11,809 nt of DNA from an uncultured Alistipes sp. (GCA_900768045.1 CAAGBL010000065.1:1-11809), one strand, 5' to 3'. Counted from the first letter of the stretch, positions 1-6,423 are shown. Numbers and translations: made by a program. Notes: generated by a model not told the origin, from the letters alone.

Positions 1-28
1 TACTAATTACTAATTACTAATTACTAAT
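1..28. repeat. TACTAAT tandem repeat (4 copies)
   Basis: Four exact head-to-tail copies of the heptamer TACTAAT (1-7, 8-14, 15-21, 22-28). The tract starts at the window edge, so it may extend further left. A related but degenerate TACTAATTACT tract lies at 291-323, on the other side of the two palindromic repeats. No gene is associated with it. Confidence 0.9.
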
Positions 29-32
29 CGTT

Positions 33-247
33 TGTCATTCTGAGCGTAGCGAAGAATCTCTCGGTGAGCGCTAAGAGAGAACCATAACGCAGACTGGGAG
101 ATGTTTCGCTTTGCTCAACATGACATACTGAGTATCAATAATGTCATTGTATATGTCATTCTGAGCGTAGCGAAGAATCTCTCGGTGAGCGCTAAGAGAG
201 AACCTTAACGCAGACTGGGAGATGTTTCGCTTTCGCTCAACATGACA
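33..247. repeat. Pair of ~93-base palindromic intergenic repeats (subfamily A)
   Basis: There are two copies, at 33-125 and 154-247 (the second has one extra base near its 3' end, CTTTCGCTC instead of CTTTGCTC). They are separated by a 28-base spacer. Each unit begins TGTCATTCTGAGCGTAGCGA and ends with GCTCAACATGACA. The two outer ~27-base arms are imperfect reverse complements of each other, so a unit can fold into a long hairpin as single-stranded DNA or RNA. The central ~40 bases of the two copies are almost identical and contain a smaller CTCTC/GAGAG inverted repeat. The same arms and spacer recur in the array at the right end of the window with a different centre. There is no open reading frame of note. 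The core resembles palindromic intergenic repeats I recall from Bacteroidetes genomes, but I cannot assign it to a named family. Confidence 0.88.
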
Positions 248-290
248 AATAGGGGATTACTGGGTACTTCCGTTACGCTCGGGATAATAT

Positions 291-323
291 TACTAATTAC
301 TCTTTACTCTTTACTAATTACTC
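291..323. repeat. Degenerate TACTAATTACT / TTTACTC tract
   Basis: A low-complexity tract made of TACTAATTACT, two CTTTACT steps and another TACTAATTACT. With the 1-28 tract it flanks the pair of palindromic repeats on both sides. The intervening bases 248-290 contain no feature I recognise. Confidence 0.6.
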
Positions 324-351
324 ATCTGATATATATTTGCGCTCTGTTTGG

Positions 352-395
352 GTGGACGGACGTTCATTTACATAGGTAAAACGTCCGACCGTCCA
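352..395. repeat. Imperfect inverted repeat
   Basis: GTGGACGGACGTT at 352-364 is matched by the near reverse complement AACGTCCG at 380-387, followed after ACC by GTCCA (391-395). The loop is about 15 bases. It sits just downstream (in minus-strand terms) of the possible helix-turn-helix gene scrap. It could be that gene's old terminator or a mobile-element end, and the sequence does not decide between these. Confidence 0.4.
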
Positions 396-403
396 TTGTC
401 CAC

Positions 404-484
404 TTAGCCTTTTTTGAGCATGTTTACAATCGTTGTCTTACTCTTGTAGCCCAGCTCCTTAGCTATCTGCTGGTGGGGTGCTCT
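404..484 (-). pseudogene. Possible remnant of a small helix-turn-helix protein gene
   Basis: Read on the minus strand, this short frame gives about 27 residues, containing HQQIAKELGYKSKTTIV and ending in KKG before a TAA stop at 404-406. The pattern (I-A-x-E-L-G-Y, a turn, then S-K-T-T-I) looks like a helix-turn-helix recognition unit of the kind found in sigma-like regions, replication proteins and transposases. The frame is closed upstream by a TAA at 485-487, so no start codon is available and the piece cannot be a complete gene. The segment is short enough that chance resemblance remains possible. Confidence 0.25.
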
Positions 485-496
485 TTATACTGATAG

Positions 497-528
497 TTTG
501 TTCTTTTGCGAAAAATTTTGTATATTTG
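497..528 (+). promoter_or_regulatory. Bacteroidetes-type promoter for the yicC operon
   Basis: TTTG at 497-500 (-33 element) is followed by exactly 20 bases and then TATATTTG at 521-528. The latter matches the Bacteroidetes -7 consensus TAnnTTTG at every defined position. Transcription should start around 533-537, giving a leader of about 30 bases before the yicC ATG at 565. No further promoter is apparent before 4676, so this probably drives all five genes. Confidence 0.72.
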
Positions 529-564
529 CAAATTAATGTATAAGTACCAAAATCTTATTCTAAT

Positions 565-1437
565 ATGATTAAGTCGATGACGGGCTTCGGTAAGGGCGAG
601 GCCGTGGTAGGTGATAAGAAATTTCGTGTCGAGCTTCGCTCGCTAAACTCAAAGCAGCTCGACCTCTCGATAAAGATTCCATCGAAGTATCGTGCCGCCG
701 AGGCTGAGGTGCGTAGTATCGTAACTCGTGAGCTTCAGCGTGGTAAGGTCGATTGCTTCGTGTCGGCAGAGGCGGCTGTGGCAGAGACCTCGGCACACAT
801 TAACCGTGAGGCCTTTAAGGCCTATGCTGAGGAGCTTCGCCAGGTGTCGGCAGAGGGTGGCTTGACAATATCGGACGATGCACTCCTTCGCTCGGTGTTG
901 CGCATGCCCGATGTTGTGACAAACGAGGAGCGTGAGGTGTCGGACGACGAGCTAAAGGCAATACTTGAAGCAACAGCAATGGCTGCTGAGGAGCTTAATA
1001 AGTTCCGTGTGCAGGAGGGCGCTATACTCATTGCCGACCTACTTAAGCGCATCGACCTTATTGAGCAGTATCGCCACGAGGTAGAGCCTTTCGAGGGCGC
1101 ACGTGTCGATGTTATCAAGGCTCGTATACGTGAGAATATCGAGAAGATGCAGATAGAGGTAGATTCTAATCGCCTTGAGCAGGAGATGATATTCTACATC
1201 GAGAAGCTCGACATCACGGAGGAGAAGGTGCGCCTCGACAACCATTGCAACTACTTCAGAGAGGTGGCCCGTGAGGAGGAGGCTCCAGGACGTAAGCTCG
1301 GCTTCATTGCTCAGGAGCTTGGTCGTGAGATTAACACCATGGGCTCGAAGTCCAACGAGGCAAACATGCAGCGCTTAGTAGTTAAGATGAAAGATGAGCT
1401 CGAGAAGATTAAGGAGCAGGTACTCAATATTTTGTAA
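565..1437 (+). CDS. yicC: YicC/YloC family endoribonuclease
   Basis: A 290-residue protein of the normal family length. Its N-terminus carries MTGFG (residues 5-9), the family hallmark, at the start of the YicC N-terminal domain (about 1-155). The C-terminal DUF1732 domain (about 205-290) shows DITEEKVRL, GRKLGFIAQELGREINTMGSKS and a final KIKEQVLNI segment, all typical of the family. Members are now regarded as endoribonucleases; E. coli YicC has been linked to small-RNA turnover. It is cytoplasmic, with no signal peptide or membrane segment. It is the first gene of the operon, starting at an ATG about 30 bases downstream of a strong promoter. Its TAA stop directly abuts the TTG that could open the guanylate kinase frame. 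A yicC-gmk neighbourhood is widespread in bacteria, which supports both calls. The precise RNA targets here are unknown. Confidence 0.93.
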   Translation: MIKSMTGFGKGEAVVGDKKFRVELRSLNSKQLDLSIKIPSKYRAAEAEVRSIVTRELQRGKVDCFVSAEAAVAETSAHINREAFKAYAEELRQVSAEGGLTISDDALLRSVLRMPDVVTNEEREVSDDELKAILEATAMAAEELNKFRVQEGAILIADLLKRIDLIEQYRHEVEPFEGARVDVIKARIRENIEKMQIEVDSNRLEQEMIFYIEKLDITEEKVRLDNHCNYFREVAREEEAPGRKLGFIAQELGREINTMGSKSNEANMQRLVVKMKDELEKIKEQVLNIL

Positions 1438-1449
1438 TTGAAAGATACG

Positions 1450-2010
1450 ATGGGTAAGTTAGTGATATTTTCAGCCCCCAGTGGCTCGGGCAAGACAACT
1501 ATTGTTCGTGAGTTGTTGAAGCGCTTTCCTCAGTTCGAGTTCTCGATTTCGGCGACATCACGCCAGCCACGAGGCCAGGAGCAGAATGGCGTAGACTACT
1601 ATTTCCTCACAAACGAGGAGTTCAAGGAGCGTGTTGAGCGTGACGAGTTCGTCGAGTGGGAGGAGGTATATGCTGGCACGTGCTATGGCACACTCCGCAG
1701 CGAGATGGAGCGCATCTGGGCTAAGGGTAATGTCATCGTCTTCGACGTAGATGTTATGGGTGGCATCAACCTTAAGAGGTTGTTTGGCGCTGACGCCTGC
1801 TCGGTATTCATTCAGCCACCATCAGTCGAGGAGCTCGAGCGCAGGTTGCGTGGTCGTGGCACCGATGCTGAGGAGGTTATCCAGAAGCGTATTGCTAAGG
1901 CCGACTTCGAGCTAACGAAGGCTTCGGAGTTCGATTATGTTGTGGTTAATGATGTGTTGTCTGAGGCTGTTAATGAGGCTACGGCAATCATCGAAAACTT
2001 CTTAAAGTAA
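1450..2010 (+). CDS. gmk: Guanylate kinase
   Basis: Catalyses ATP + GMP = ADP + GDP, an essential step of guanine nucleotide synthesis in the cytoplasm. Numbered from the ATG at 1450, the 186-residue protein has the P-loop APSGSGKTT (9-17), the GMP-binding TSRQPRGQEQNGVDYYF segment, and YAGTCYGT in the GMP-binding region. A later R-G-R-G-T lid segment is followed by the ending typical of the family. The open frame can also start at a TTG at 1438, immediately after the yicC stop, adding KDT and one more residue. I prefer ATG 1450 because it yields MGKLVIFSAPSGSGKTT, the usual spacing of the P-loop from the N-terminus. The gene sits 12 bases after yicC (or abuts it) and 8 bases before nadD, so it is operonic. 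Confidence 0.96.
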   Translation: MGKLVIFSAPSGSGKTTIVRELLKRFPQFEFSISATSRQPRGQEQNGVDYYFLTNEEFKERVERDEFVEWEEVYAGTCYGTLRSEMERIWAKGNVIVFDVDVMGGINLKRLFGADACSVFIQPPSVEELERRLRGRGTDAEEVIQKRIAKADFELTKASEFDYVVVNDVLSEAVNEATAIIENFLK

Positions 2011-2018
2011 TTTGTGAT

Positions 2019-2834
2019 ATGAAAAAACGTATGTTGCTATATTTCGGCTCGTTCGCCCCAATTCACAATGGCCATATTGCGCTTGCCGAGTATGCTCTTG
2101 ATAAGAACTTAGCTGACGAGGTGGCACTCATCATCTCGCCACAAAATCCATTCAAGGCCGATGTGTTGCAGACTCCCGAGTACTCACGCTACGAGATGGC
2201 AGAGCTTGCATGCAAGGCGTCGAAATATCCCGAGAAGATTAAGCCGTCGGTTATTGAGTTTGTGTTGGAGAAGCCAAGCTACACGATAAACACTCTCGAT
2301 TTCCTCAGTGAGAATAATGGTGCAGAGATGGAGTTTGCTATCATTACAGGTAGCGACATCTGGGCACGCTTCGACGAGTGGAAGGACTACGAGCGCATCT
2401 TGAACGAGTACAAGATATATGTATATCCTCGCAAGGGCTATGCCGTGGAGAAGTTTGCCGATAGAGTGACTATCCTCGACGATGCTCCATTTGTTGAGTA
2501 CTCATCAACCGAGGTGCGTGAGGCTGTCGAGCGAGGTATGGACTTTTCGCACATGGTAGCACCTGCTGTCAAGGATTATATCATGAAGAATCAGTTTTGG
2601 ACTCCTGCAGGAAACATCGTGCGCCTAACGTCGATGATTGAGCAGCAGCCTGAGAACGATAAGCTCTATGTTGAGCGTGGTAAGTACTACTATCGCCATA
2701 ACGAGTGGGGTAAGGCTATCAACGACTTCAACAAGGCCAAGGCGCTAAACCCTGATAACGAGGAGGCGCAGCAGCTCCACGACATGGTCTACGAGATTTT
2801 ATCGTTCAGATATAAAGATATCTATAACCCATAA
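2019..2834 (+). CDS. nadD: Nicotinate-nucleotide adenylyltransferase with C-terminal TPR-like extension
   Basis: Transfers AMP from ATP to nicotinate mononucleotide, giving deamido-NAD for NAD synthesis. Residues 1-193 form the nucleotidyltransferase: GSFAPIHNGH (10-19, the GxFxPxHxGH ATP-binding signature), PQNPFK (41-46), SYTINTLDFL (87-96), GSD (111-113) and YSSTEVR (161-167, the SSTxxR motif). Typical NadD proteins stop near residue 190-200, while this one has 271. The extra ~70 residues contain a helical segment in which GKYYYRHNEWGKAINDF and NKAKALNPDNEEA match the tetratricopeptide pattern, and they end in an aromatic SFRYKDIYNP tail. The reading frame is continuous with no sign of frameshift, so this is a genuine fusion. 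The tail may mediate protein contact. The gene lies 8 bases after gmk and 11 bases before the DUF3109 gene. Confidence 0.93.
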   Translation: MKKRMLLYFGSFAPIHNGHIALAEYALDKNLADEVALIISPQNPFKADVLQTPEYSRYEMAELACKASKYPEKIKPSVIEFVLEKPSYTINTLDFLSENNGAEMEFAIITGSDIWARFDEWKDYERILNEYKIYVYPRKGYAVEKFADRVTILDDAPFVEYSSTEVREAVERGMDFSHMVAPAVKDYIMKNQFWTPAGNIVRLTSMIEQQPENDKLYVERGKYYYRHNEWGKAINDFNKAKALNPDNEEAQQLHDMVYEILSFRYKDIYNP

Positions 2835-2845
2835 TAGATAAACCT

Positions 2846-3418
2846 ATGATAGAGATTGATAATAAGATTGTTAGCGTCGATTTGTTGCGTGAGGGCTTTG
2901 CTTGCGACCTCTCGGCATGTAAGGGTATCTGCTGCGTCGAGGGCGACTCGGGTGCTCCACTCGATATCGACGAGGTTGACCTCTTGGAGGAGGAGTGGGA
3001 GAACTACTCTCCATATATGACCGAAGAGGGACGTGCCGCTGTCGAGGAGCAGGGCTTCATGGTCGTAGATGTCGATGGCGACTACACCACGCCACTCGTA
3101 GATAATGCCGCTTGCGCCTATGCCTTCGAGGAGAATGGCATCACCTTCTGCGCCATTGAGCGTGCCTACCGTGAGGGTAAGTGCTCGTTCCTAAAGCCGC
3201 TATCGTGTCACCTCTATCCTATACGTGTTAAGCGCTTTCGCAATGGCTCGTACGGCCTGAACTATCATCGCTGGTCGGTGTGTAGCTCGGCTCGTGAGTG
3301 TGGCAAGAGGCTCGGTGTGCCAGTATATAAGGGGTTGAAAGAGCCTATTATTCGTGCCTTTGGCGAGGAGTTCTATCATCAGATGGAGGAGGCCGAAAAG
3401 ATGCTAAATCAGGAGTAA
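2846..3418 (+). CDS. DUF3109 family Cys-rich protein
   Basis: A 190-residue soluble protein with ten cysteines, at positions 20, 25, 29, 30, 90, 102, 113, 121, 146 and 152. The N-terminal CDLSACKGICC cluster, CAIERAYREGKC, and the LSCHLYPIRV segment are the recognisable features of the DUF3109 family, which is common in Bacteroidetes and resembles YkgJ-type putative metal-chelating proteins. The spacing of Cys suggests a bound zinc or iron site, but the biochemical role of the family is not established. There is no signal peptide. It is cotranscribed: 11 bases after nadD, and only one base separates its stop from the ATG of the M23 gene. The conserved company suggests a housekeeping role. Confidence 0.85.
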   Translation: MIEIDNKIVSVDLLREGFACDLSACKGICCVEGDSGAPLDIDEVDLLEEEWENYSPYMTEEGRAAVEEQGFMVVDVDGDYTTPLVDNAACAYAFEENGITFCAIERAYREGKCSFLKPLSCHLYPIRVKRFRNGSYGLNYHRWSVCSSARECGKRLGVPVYKGLKEPIIRAFGEEFYHQMEEAEKMLNQE

Positions 3419-3419
3419 T

Positions 3420-4676
3420 ATGCGAGTTTATATGAAACTATTTAGCACGCTAACAATGACGGCCTTAGCTCTCTTTGCTAATGTTGCTGTGGCTCAAGAA
3501 GTAGATAGCCTTGCGCATGTGCCCGAGGTGGATAGCTTGATGGTTGTTGTCGACAGCCTTAAGCCTAATGCAGACTCAGTTGTGATGAAGCGCCATGAGC
3601 CTATTGCATCTGTGCGCTCGTTGGGCGAGGTAAGCCCTATCGACACGCTACCCACAACAAGCGAGGAACTTCAAATCGTACTCTTCAACGATAATACTTG
3701 GCGCTATGTGCGTACTAAGCCAGCGCAGAGGGACGAGAAGGTCTTTACTGAGAATTGGAATACCACAGTTACACATGTCTACTATGGCATAACTGCCGAT
3801 AACCTCCCCGAGTCAACGGCTATCCAGCTTATCGATTCGCTTACAGGGCATCACTACCCATATAAGGGCTATATGAGTTCGAAGTATGGCCCACGTAGAG
3901 GCCGTTCGCATCAGGGCGTTGACCTCCCACTTAAGACGGGCGATCCAGTCTATGCCACCTTCGACGGTGTAGTGCGCTACTCAGCATTCTCGTCGAGTGG
4001 CTATGGCAACCTCGTTATCGTGCGCCACGACAACGGCCTTGAGACCTACTATGCACACCTCTCTGAGCGCCTTGTCGAGCCTAACGATAGGGTGGTTGCT
4101 GGTCAGCAGATTGGCAAGGGCGGTAGCACAGGTCGTAGCTCGGGCCCTCATCTCCATTTCGAGACTCGATATAAGGGTCAGTCGTTTGACCCTGAGCGCC
4201 TCTTCGACTTTAAGACGGGAGAGCTTCGTAATAGCGAGATATTGCTTAAGCGTCGCCACTTTAGCATTCACTCTAAGTATGAGCAAGACTTCAACGAGGA
4301 GGAAGAGGTAGCTAAGCAGGAGGCCGCAGAGAGGGCTGCAGCGACAGCCGCTAAGCCAGCAACAGCGCAGTATCACACCATTGTCGCAGGCGATACGTTT
4401 GGTTCGTTGGCACGTAAGTATAACACAACCTCTGAGACTATCCAGAAACTTAACCCCGGTGTTGAGCCTACGAAGATTCGTATTGGTCAGAAGATATGTG
4501 TTAGGGGTACGGGAGCGACCACTAATAGCAATGCTACCTACCATGTGGTTAAGTCGGGAGATACGTTTAGTCACATTGCTGCGAAGTATCATACAACAAC
4601 GAAGCGTATTCAGGAACTTAATCCGAAGGTTGACCCTGCAAGGATTCAGATTGGTCAGAAAATACGAGTAAAGTAG
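3420..4676 (+). CDS. Secreted M23 peptidase with two C-terminal LysM domains
   Basis: A predicted peptidoglycan hydrolase or amidase activator of 418 residues. A signal peptide (about 1-25, cleavage likely after NVAVA) sends it to the periplasm. A Ser/Asp/Val-rich region precedes the M23 (LytM) domain at about 145-260. The metal ligands are visible as HQGVD (H164, D168) and HLHFE (H246), with H213 (YYAHL) and H244 as the catalytic histidines, so it appears active. An acidic, Ala/Glu-rich linker (about 285-317) leads to LysM 1 (318-361) and LysM 2 (374-417), each with GDTF and an IGQKI ending, which bind glycan strands. Many LysM/M23 proteins (for example NlpD) have LysM first, so the order is reversed here. 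The start could instead be the ATG at 3432 (MKLFSTLT), which still gives a complete signal peptide. It is the last gene of the operon and is followed by a hairpin terminator. Confidence 0.9.
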   Translation: MRVYMKLFSTLTMTALALFANVAVAQEVDSLAHVPEVDSLMVVVDSLKPNADSVVMKRHEPIASVRSLGEVSPIDTLPTTSEELQIVLFNDNTWRYVRTKPAQRDEKVFTENWNTTVTHVYYGITADNLPESTAIQLIDSLTGHHYPYKGYMSSKYGPRRGRSHQGVDLPLKTGDPVYATFDGVVRYSAFSSSGYGNLVIVRHDNGLETYYAHLSERLVEPNDRVVAGQQIGKGGSTGRSSGPHLHFETRYKGQSFDPERLFDFKTGELRNSEILLKRRHFSIHSKYEQDFNEEEEVAKQEAAERAAATAAKPATAQYHTIVAGDTFGSLARKYNTTSETIQKLNPGVEPTKIRIGQKICVRGTGATTNSNATYHVVKSGDTFSHIAAKYHTTTKRIQELNPKVDPARIQIGQKIRVK

Positions 4677-4694
4677 CTACGCTCAAAATAGATG

Positions 4695-4723
4695 AAAGAG
4701 CTCATAATATCCATGAGCTCTTT
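4695..4723. terminator. Bidirectional intrinsic terminator between M23 and znuC genes
   Basis: AAAGAGCTCAT (4695-4705) pairs perfectly with ATGAGCTCTTT (4713-4723) across a 7-base loop, an 11-bp stem. The A-tract and T-tract on the two sides give a U-run in either direction. It lies 18 bases after the M23 stop and directly abuts the znuC stop codon (4725-4727), so it serves both convergent transcripts. Confidence 0.85.
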
Positions 4724-4724
4724 T

Positions 4725-5504
4725 CTATTTATGGCAATGGGGGCAACTATGATGCTCGCCAAGAATTGTGTGTGGAATGTTGCCGTGCGAAATTAGCTGT
4801 ATTGGGCAGTTGTAGTTGCGTAGCTGCTCCTCGGTTATGATATTCGAGTCGTGGCGGTGTACATGGCGATTTACGCAGACGATGCTTCGTACAACGCTCG
4901 ATATTGTGCCTATGTCGTGCGACACCATGACAATAGCCATACGCTCAGATAGGTGGTGCAGTAGGTTGTAGAGCTCATTCTCAAAGCGGTTGTCTACGAA
5001 GTTTGTAGGCTCATCTAAAATCAAAACCTTGGGGTTTGATATGATAGCTCGGCAGAGTAGCACTCGTTGCTGCTGACCACCCGACAGTTCGCCTATTGCT
5101 CGCTTGCTTAGGTCGTTGAGCGATGTTAGCTCAAGTATCTCTTTGACACGCTTGCGGTCTTCGTTAGTGTATCTACGCAACATGCCATGCTCACGTTGTA
5201 GGCCCGACATTACCACCTCCTCAACAGATATCGGAAATGCCTTGTCAAAGGTTGTAATCTGGGGCATATATCCAATGTGGGGCTTGCCGCCATGCATTAT
5301 GCTTTGGTCGAAGTCGATATCTCCCGTGTGGGGTGTTATGCCCATTATAGCCTTCACAAGCGATGACTTACCACCTCCGTTAGGGCCTATTATGCCCACG
5401 AAGTCGTTGCTGAAAATGTCGAGTGTTACATGTTCTAAGGCTACTACACCCTCGTAGCCCACACCCACATCACGTAGTCGGATTATTGGCCTCTGGCTAC
5501 TCAT
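4725..5504 (-). CDS. znuC: Zinc/metal ABC transporter ATP-binding protein
   Basis: The cytoplasmic ATPase of a cluster-9 (zinc/manganese) ABC importer. It carries the Walker A sequence GPNGGGKSS, a Q-loop (YMPQI), the ABC signature LSGGQQQR, Walker B VLILDEP and the switch histidine MVSHD, so all catalytic elements are intact. The C-terminal ~60 residues are unusually rich in His and Cys (RHVHRHD, then HHSCPHCHK at the end). I recall a similar NCP...SHG...PH tail in Bacteroidetes members of the family, possibly metal sensing. I chose the ATG at 5504, whose ATGAGTAG overlaps the znuA stop by 8 bases, a standard coupling arrangement with AAGGAT just upstream. A TTG at 5516 would add four residues. 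No permease gene follows: the stop abuts a terminator. With its His-rich partner ZnuA, zinc is the likeliest substrate. Confidence 0.9.
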   Translation of the reverse strand: MSSQRPIIRLRDVGVGYEGVVALEHVTLDIFSNDFVGIIGPNGGGKSSLVKAIMGITPHTGDIDFDQSIMHGGKPHIGYMPQITTFDKAFPISVEEVVMSGLQREHGMLRRYTNEDRKRVKEILELTSLNDLSKRAIGELSGGQQQRVLLCRAIISNPKVLILDEPTNFVDNRFENELYNLLHHLSERMAIVMVSHDIGTISSVVRSIVCVNRHVHRHDSNIITEEQLRNYNCPIQLISHGNIPHTILGEHHSCPHCHK

Positions 5505-6345
5505 TATCCTTAGCAATTAGGTCAACAACTCGTCGTATCTCTGCCTCGATGTCAAACGATAGAGGGTCTGTTACCACAATCTCAGCATTTAGCTCATCGG
5601 CTATCGAGCGTAGCTTGCTGGCGCTGTATTGAGGCTGATGAAATATCGTTCTAATGCCCATCTGTCGCCCCCTCTCTACAAGCTCTATGAGGTGCTTTGC
5701 TGTGGGCTCCTTGCCCTCGTTCTCGATGGCTATCTGCTCAATGTTGTAGTTGTGGGCGAGGTAGGTGTATGCTGGGTGATATATCATTATCGCCCTTTTT
5801 CTACCGTCGCTAAGGTGTGCTTGGCAGTAGCTGTCGAGCGAGTCGAGGCGGGCGATGATGCGCTCTGCTGCGTCGTTATACTTTGTAGAGTCAGGGTAGT
5901 GGCTCACGAGTGCTCGGTGCATGTTTCCGACCATTGTGCGTAGCTCACGTGGCGATGTCCAGATGTGTGGGTCGATGCCGTGGCTATGGTTGCAGTGGTG
6001 GTGCGAGCAAGTTCCGCCAAGCGTTGTGATGCCCTCAGATAGGTTTATAACTCTCGCGCCGATGTTGTGTGTTAGGCTCTGCTCGAAGCTGATAAGTCCT
6101 GTTGAGAGTATCATCTCGGCACTGCTTAGGCGAGCTATGTCCGACGATGTAGGCTCGAACGTCTCGGGGCTTGCTCCCTGCTTTACGAGTAGCTCTACAC
6201 TAAAGTCGCCACACGTAAGCTCCTCGGCGAGGTGCTGTAGTGGTGCTATTGTTACAAATATGGTCTTTTCGTTGTCGCCCGATTTTTGTGTAGCACAAGC
6301 CACAGAGAGTAGGGCAATGGTCGCTATTTGTAGAAATCTTTTCAT
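5497..6345 (-). CDS. znuA: Zinc-binding lipoprotein of ABC transporter
   Basis: The high-affinity substrate-binding protein of a zinc-type ABC importer. Starting at the ATG at 6345 it has 282 residues. The N-terminus is a lipoprotein signal with lipobox SVAC (Cys17), so the mature protein is lipid-anchored. The cluster A-I fold is supported by TIAPLQHLAEE (H38), a His/Cys-rich loop between 113 and 123, DPHIW (H127), YHPAY (H190) and VTDPLS (D260). H38, H127, H190 and D260 correspond in position to the usual metal ligands, and the histidine-rich loop is a feature of ZnuA rather than manganese-binding relatives. The frame is open 63 bases further upstream, but that extension would spoil the signal peptide and would cross the likely promoter. 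It overlaps znuC by 8 bases and is divergent from the flavodiiron gene. Confidence 0.92.
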   Translation of the reverse strand: MKRFLQIATIALLSVACATQKSGDNEKTIFVTIAPLQHLAEELTCGDFSVELLVKQGASPETFEPTSSDIARLSSAEMILSTGLISFEQSLTHNIGARVINLSEGITTLGGTCSHHHCNHSHGIDPHIWTSPRELRTMVGNMHRALVSHYPDSTKYNDAAERIIARLDSLDSYCQAHLSDGRKRAIMIYHPAYTYLAHNYNIEQIAIENEGKEPTAKHLIELVERGRQMGIRTIFHQPQYSASKLRSIADELNAEIVVTDPLSFDIEAEIRRVVDLIAKDNE

Positions 6346-6356
6346 ATTTTCGATTA

Positions 6357-6373
6357 TTGTCGTGACAAAGTTA
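6357..6373 (-). promoter_or_regulatory. znuA promoter -7 element with overlapping small inverted repeat
   Basis: On the minus strand TAACTTTG (6373-6366) fits the Bacteroidetes -7 consensus TAnnTTTG exactly, about 20 bases upstream of the znuA ATG. I see no good TTTG at the expected -33 position. The inverted repeat TTGTC-GT-GACAA (6357-6368) overlaps the box and the expected start site, so it could be an operator, for example for a zinc-responsive regulator. That regulatory reading is inference only. Confidence 0.45.
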
Positions 6374-6392
6374 TAAAAAAGTGTGACTAAAT

Positions 6393-6423
6393 TTTGAATT
6401 GTTATCATTTTTTTAGATATTTG
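6393..6423 (+). promoter_or_regulatory. Promoter for the flavodiiron protein gene
   Basis: TTTG at 6393-6396, a 19-base spacer, and GATATTTG at 6416-6423, which matches TAnnTTTG except for the first T. The expected start near 6429-6432 leaves a leader of only about 10-13 bases before the ATG at 6442. The 96-base gap between this gene and znuA therefore holds two divergent promoters. Confidence 0.5.

Noticed and set aside
1438..1449. TTG start for gmk immediately after the yicC stop
   Set aside because: Possible, but the ATG at 1450 gives the normal guanylate kinase N-terminus. The TTG would only add four residues.
3981..4592. Long minus-strand open frame (about 203 codons) inside the M23 gene
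   Set aside because: It lies wholly antisense to a well-supported coding gene, shows no recognisable motif, and its composition is what the GC-rich complement of the sense codons would give.
4676..4725. Small gene between the M23 and znuC genes
   Set aside because: The 48-base gap is filled by a bidirectional terminator and cannot hold a gene.
5629..6376. Plus-strand open frames antisense to znuA
   Set aside because: The minus-strand frame encodes clear ZnuA motifs. The opposite frames have no motifs or plausible starts.
6346..6408. Longer znuA start at 6408
   Set aside because: It would add 21 residues before an otherwise perfect lipoprotein signal peptide and would include the likely promoter. 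The ATG at 6345 fits much better.
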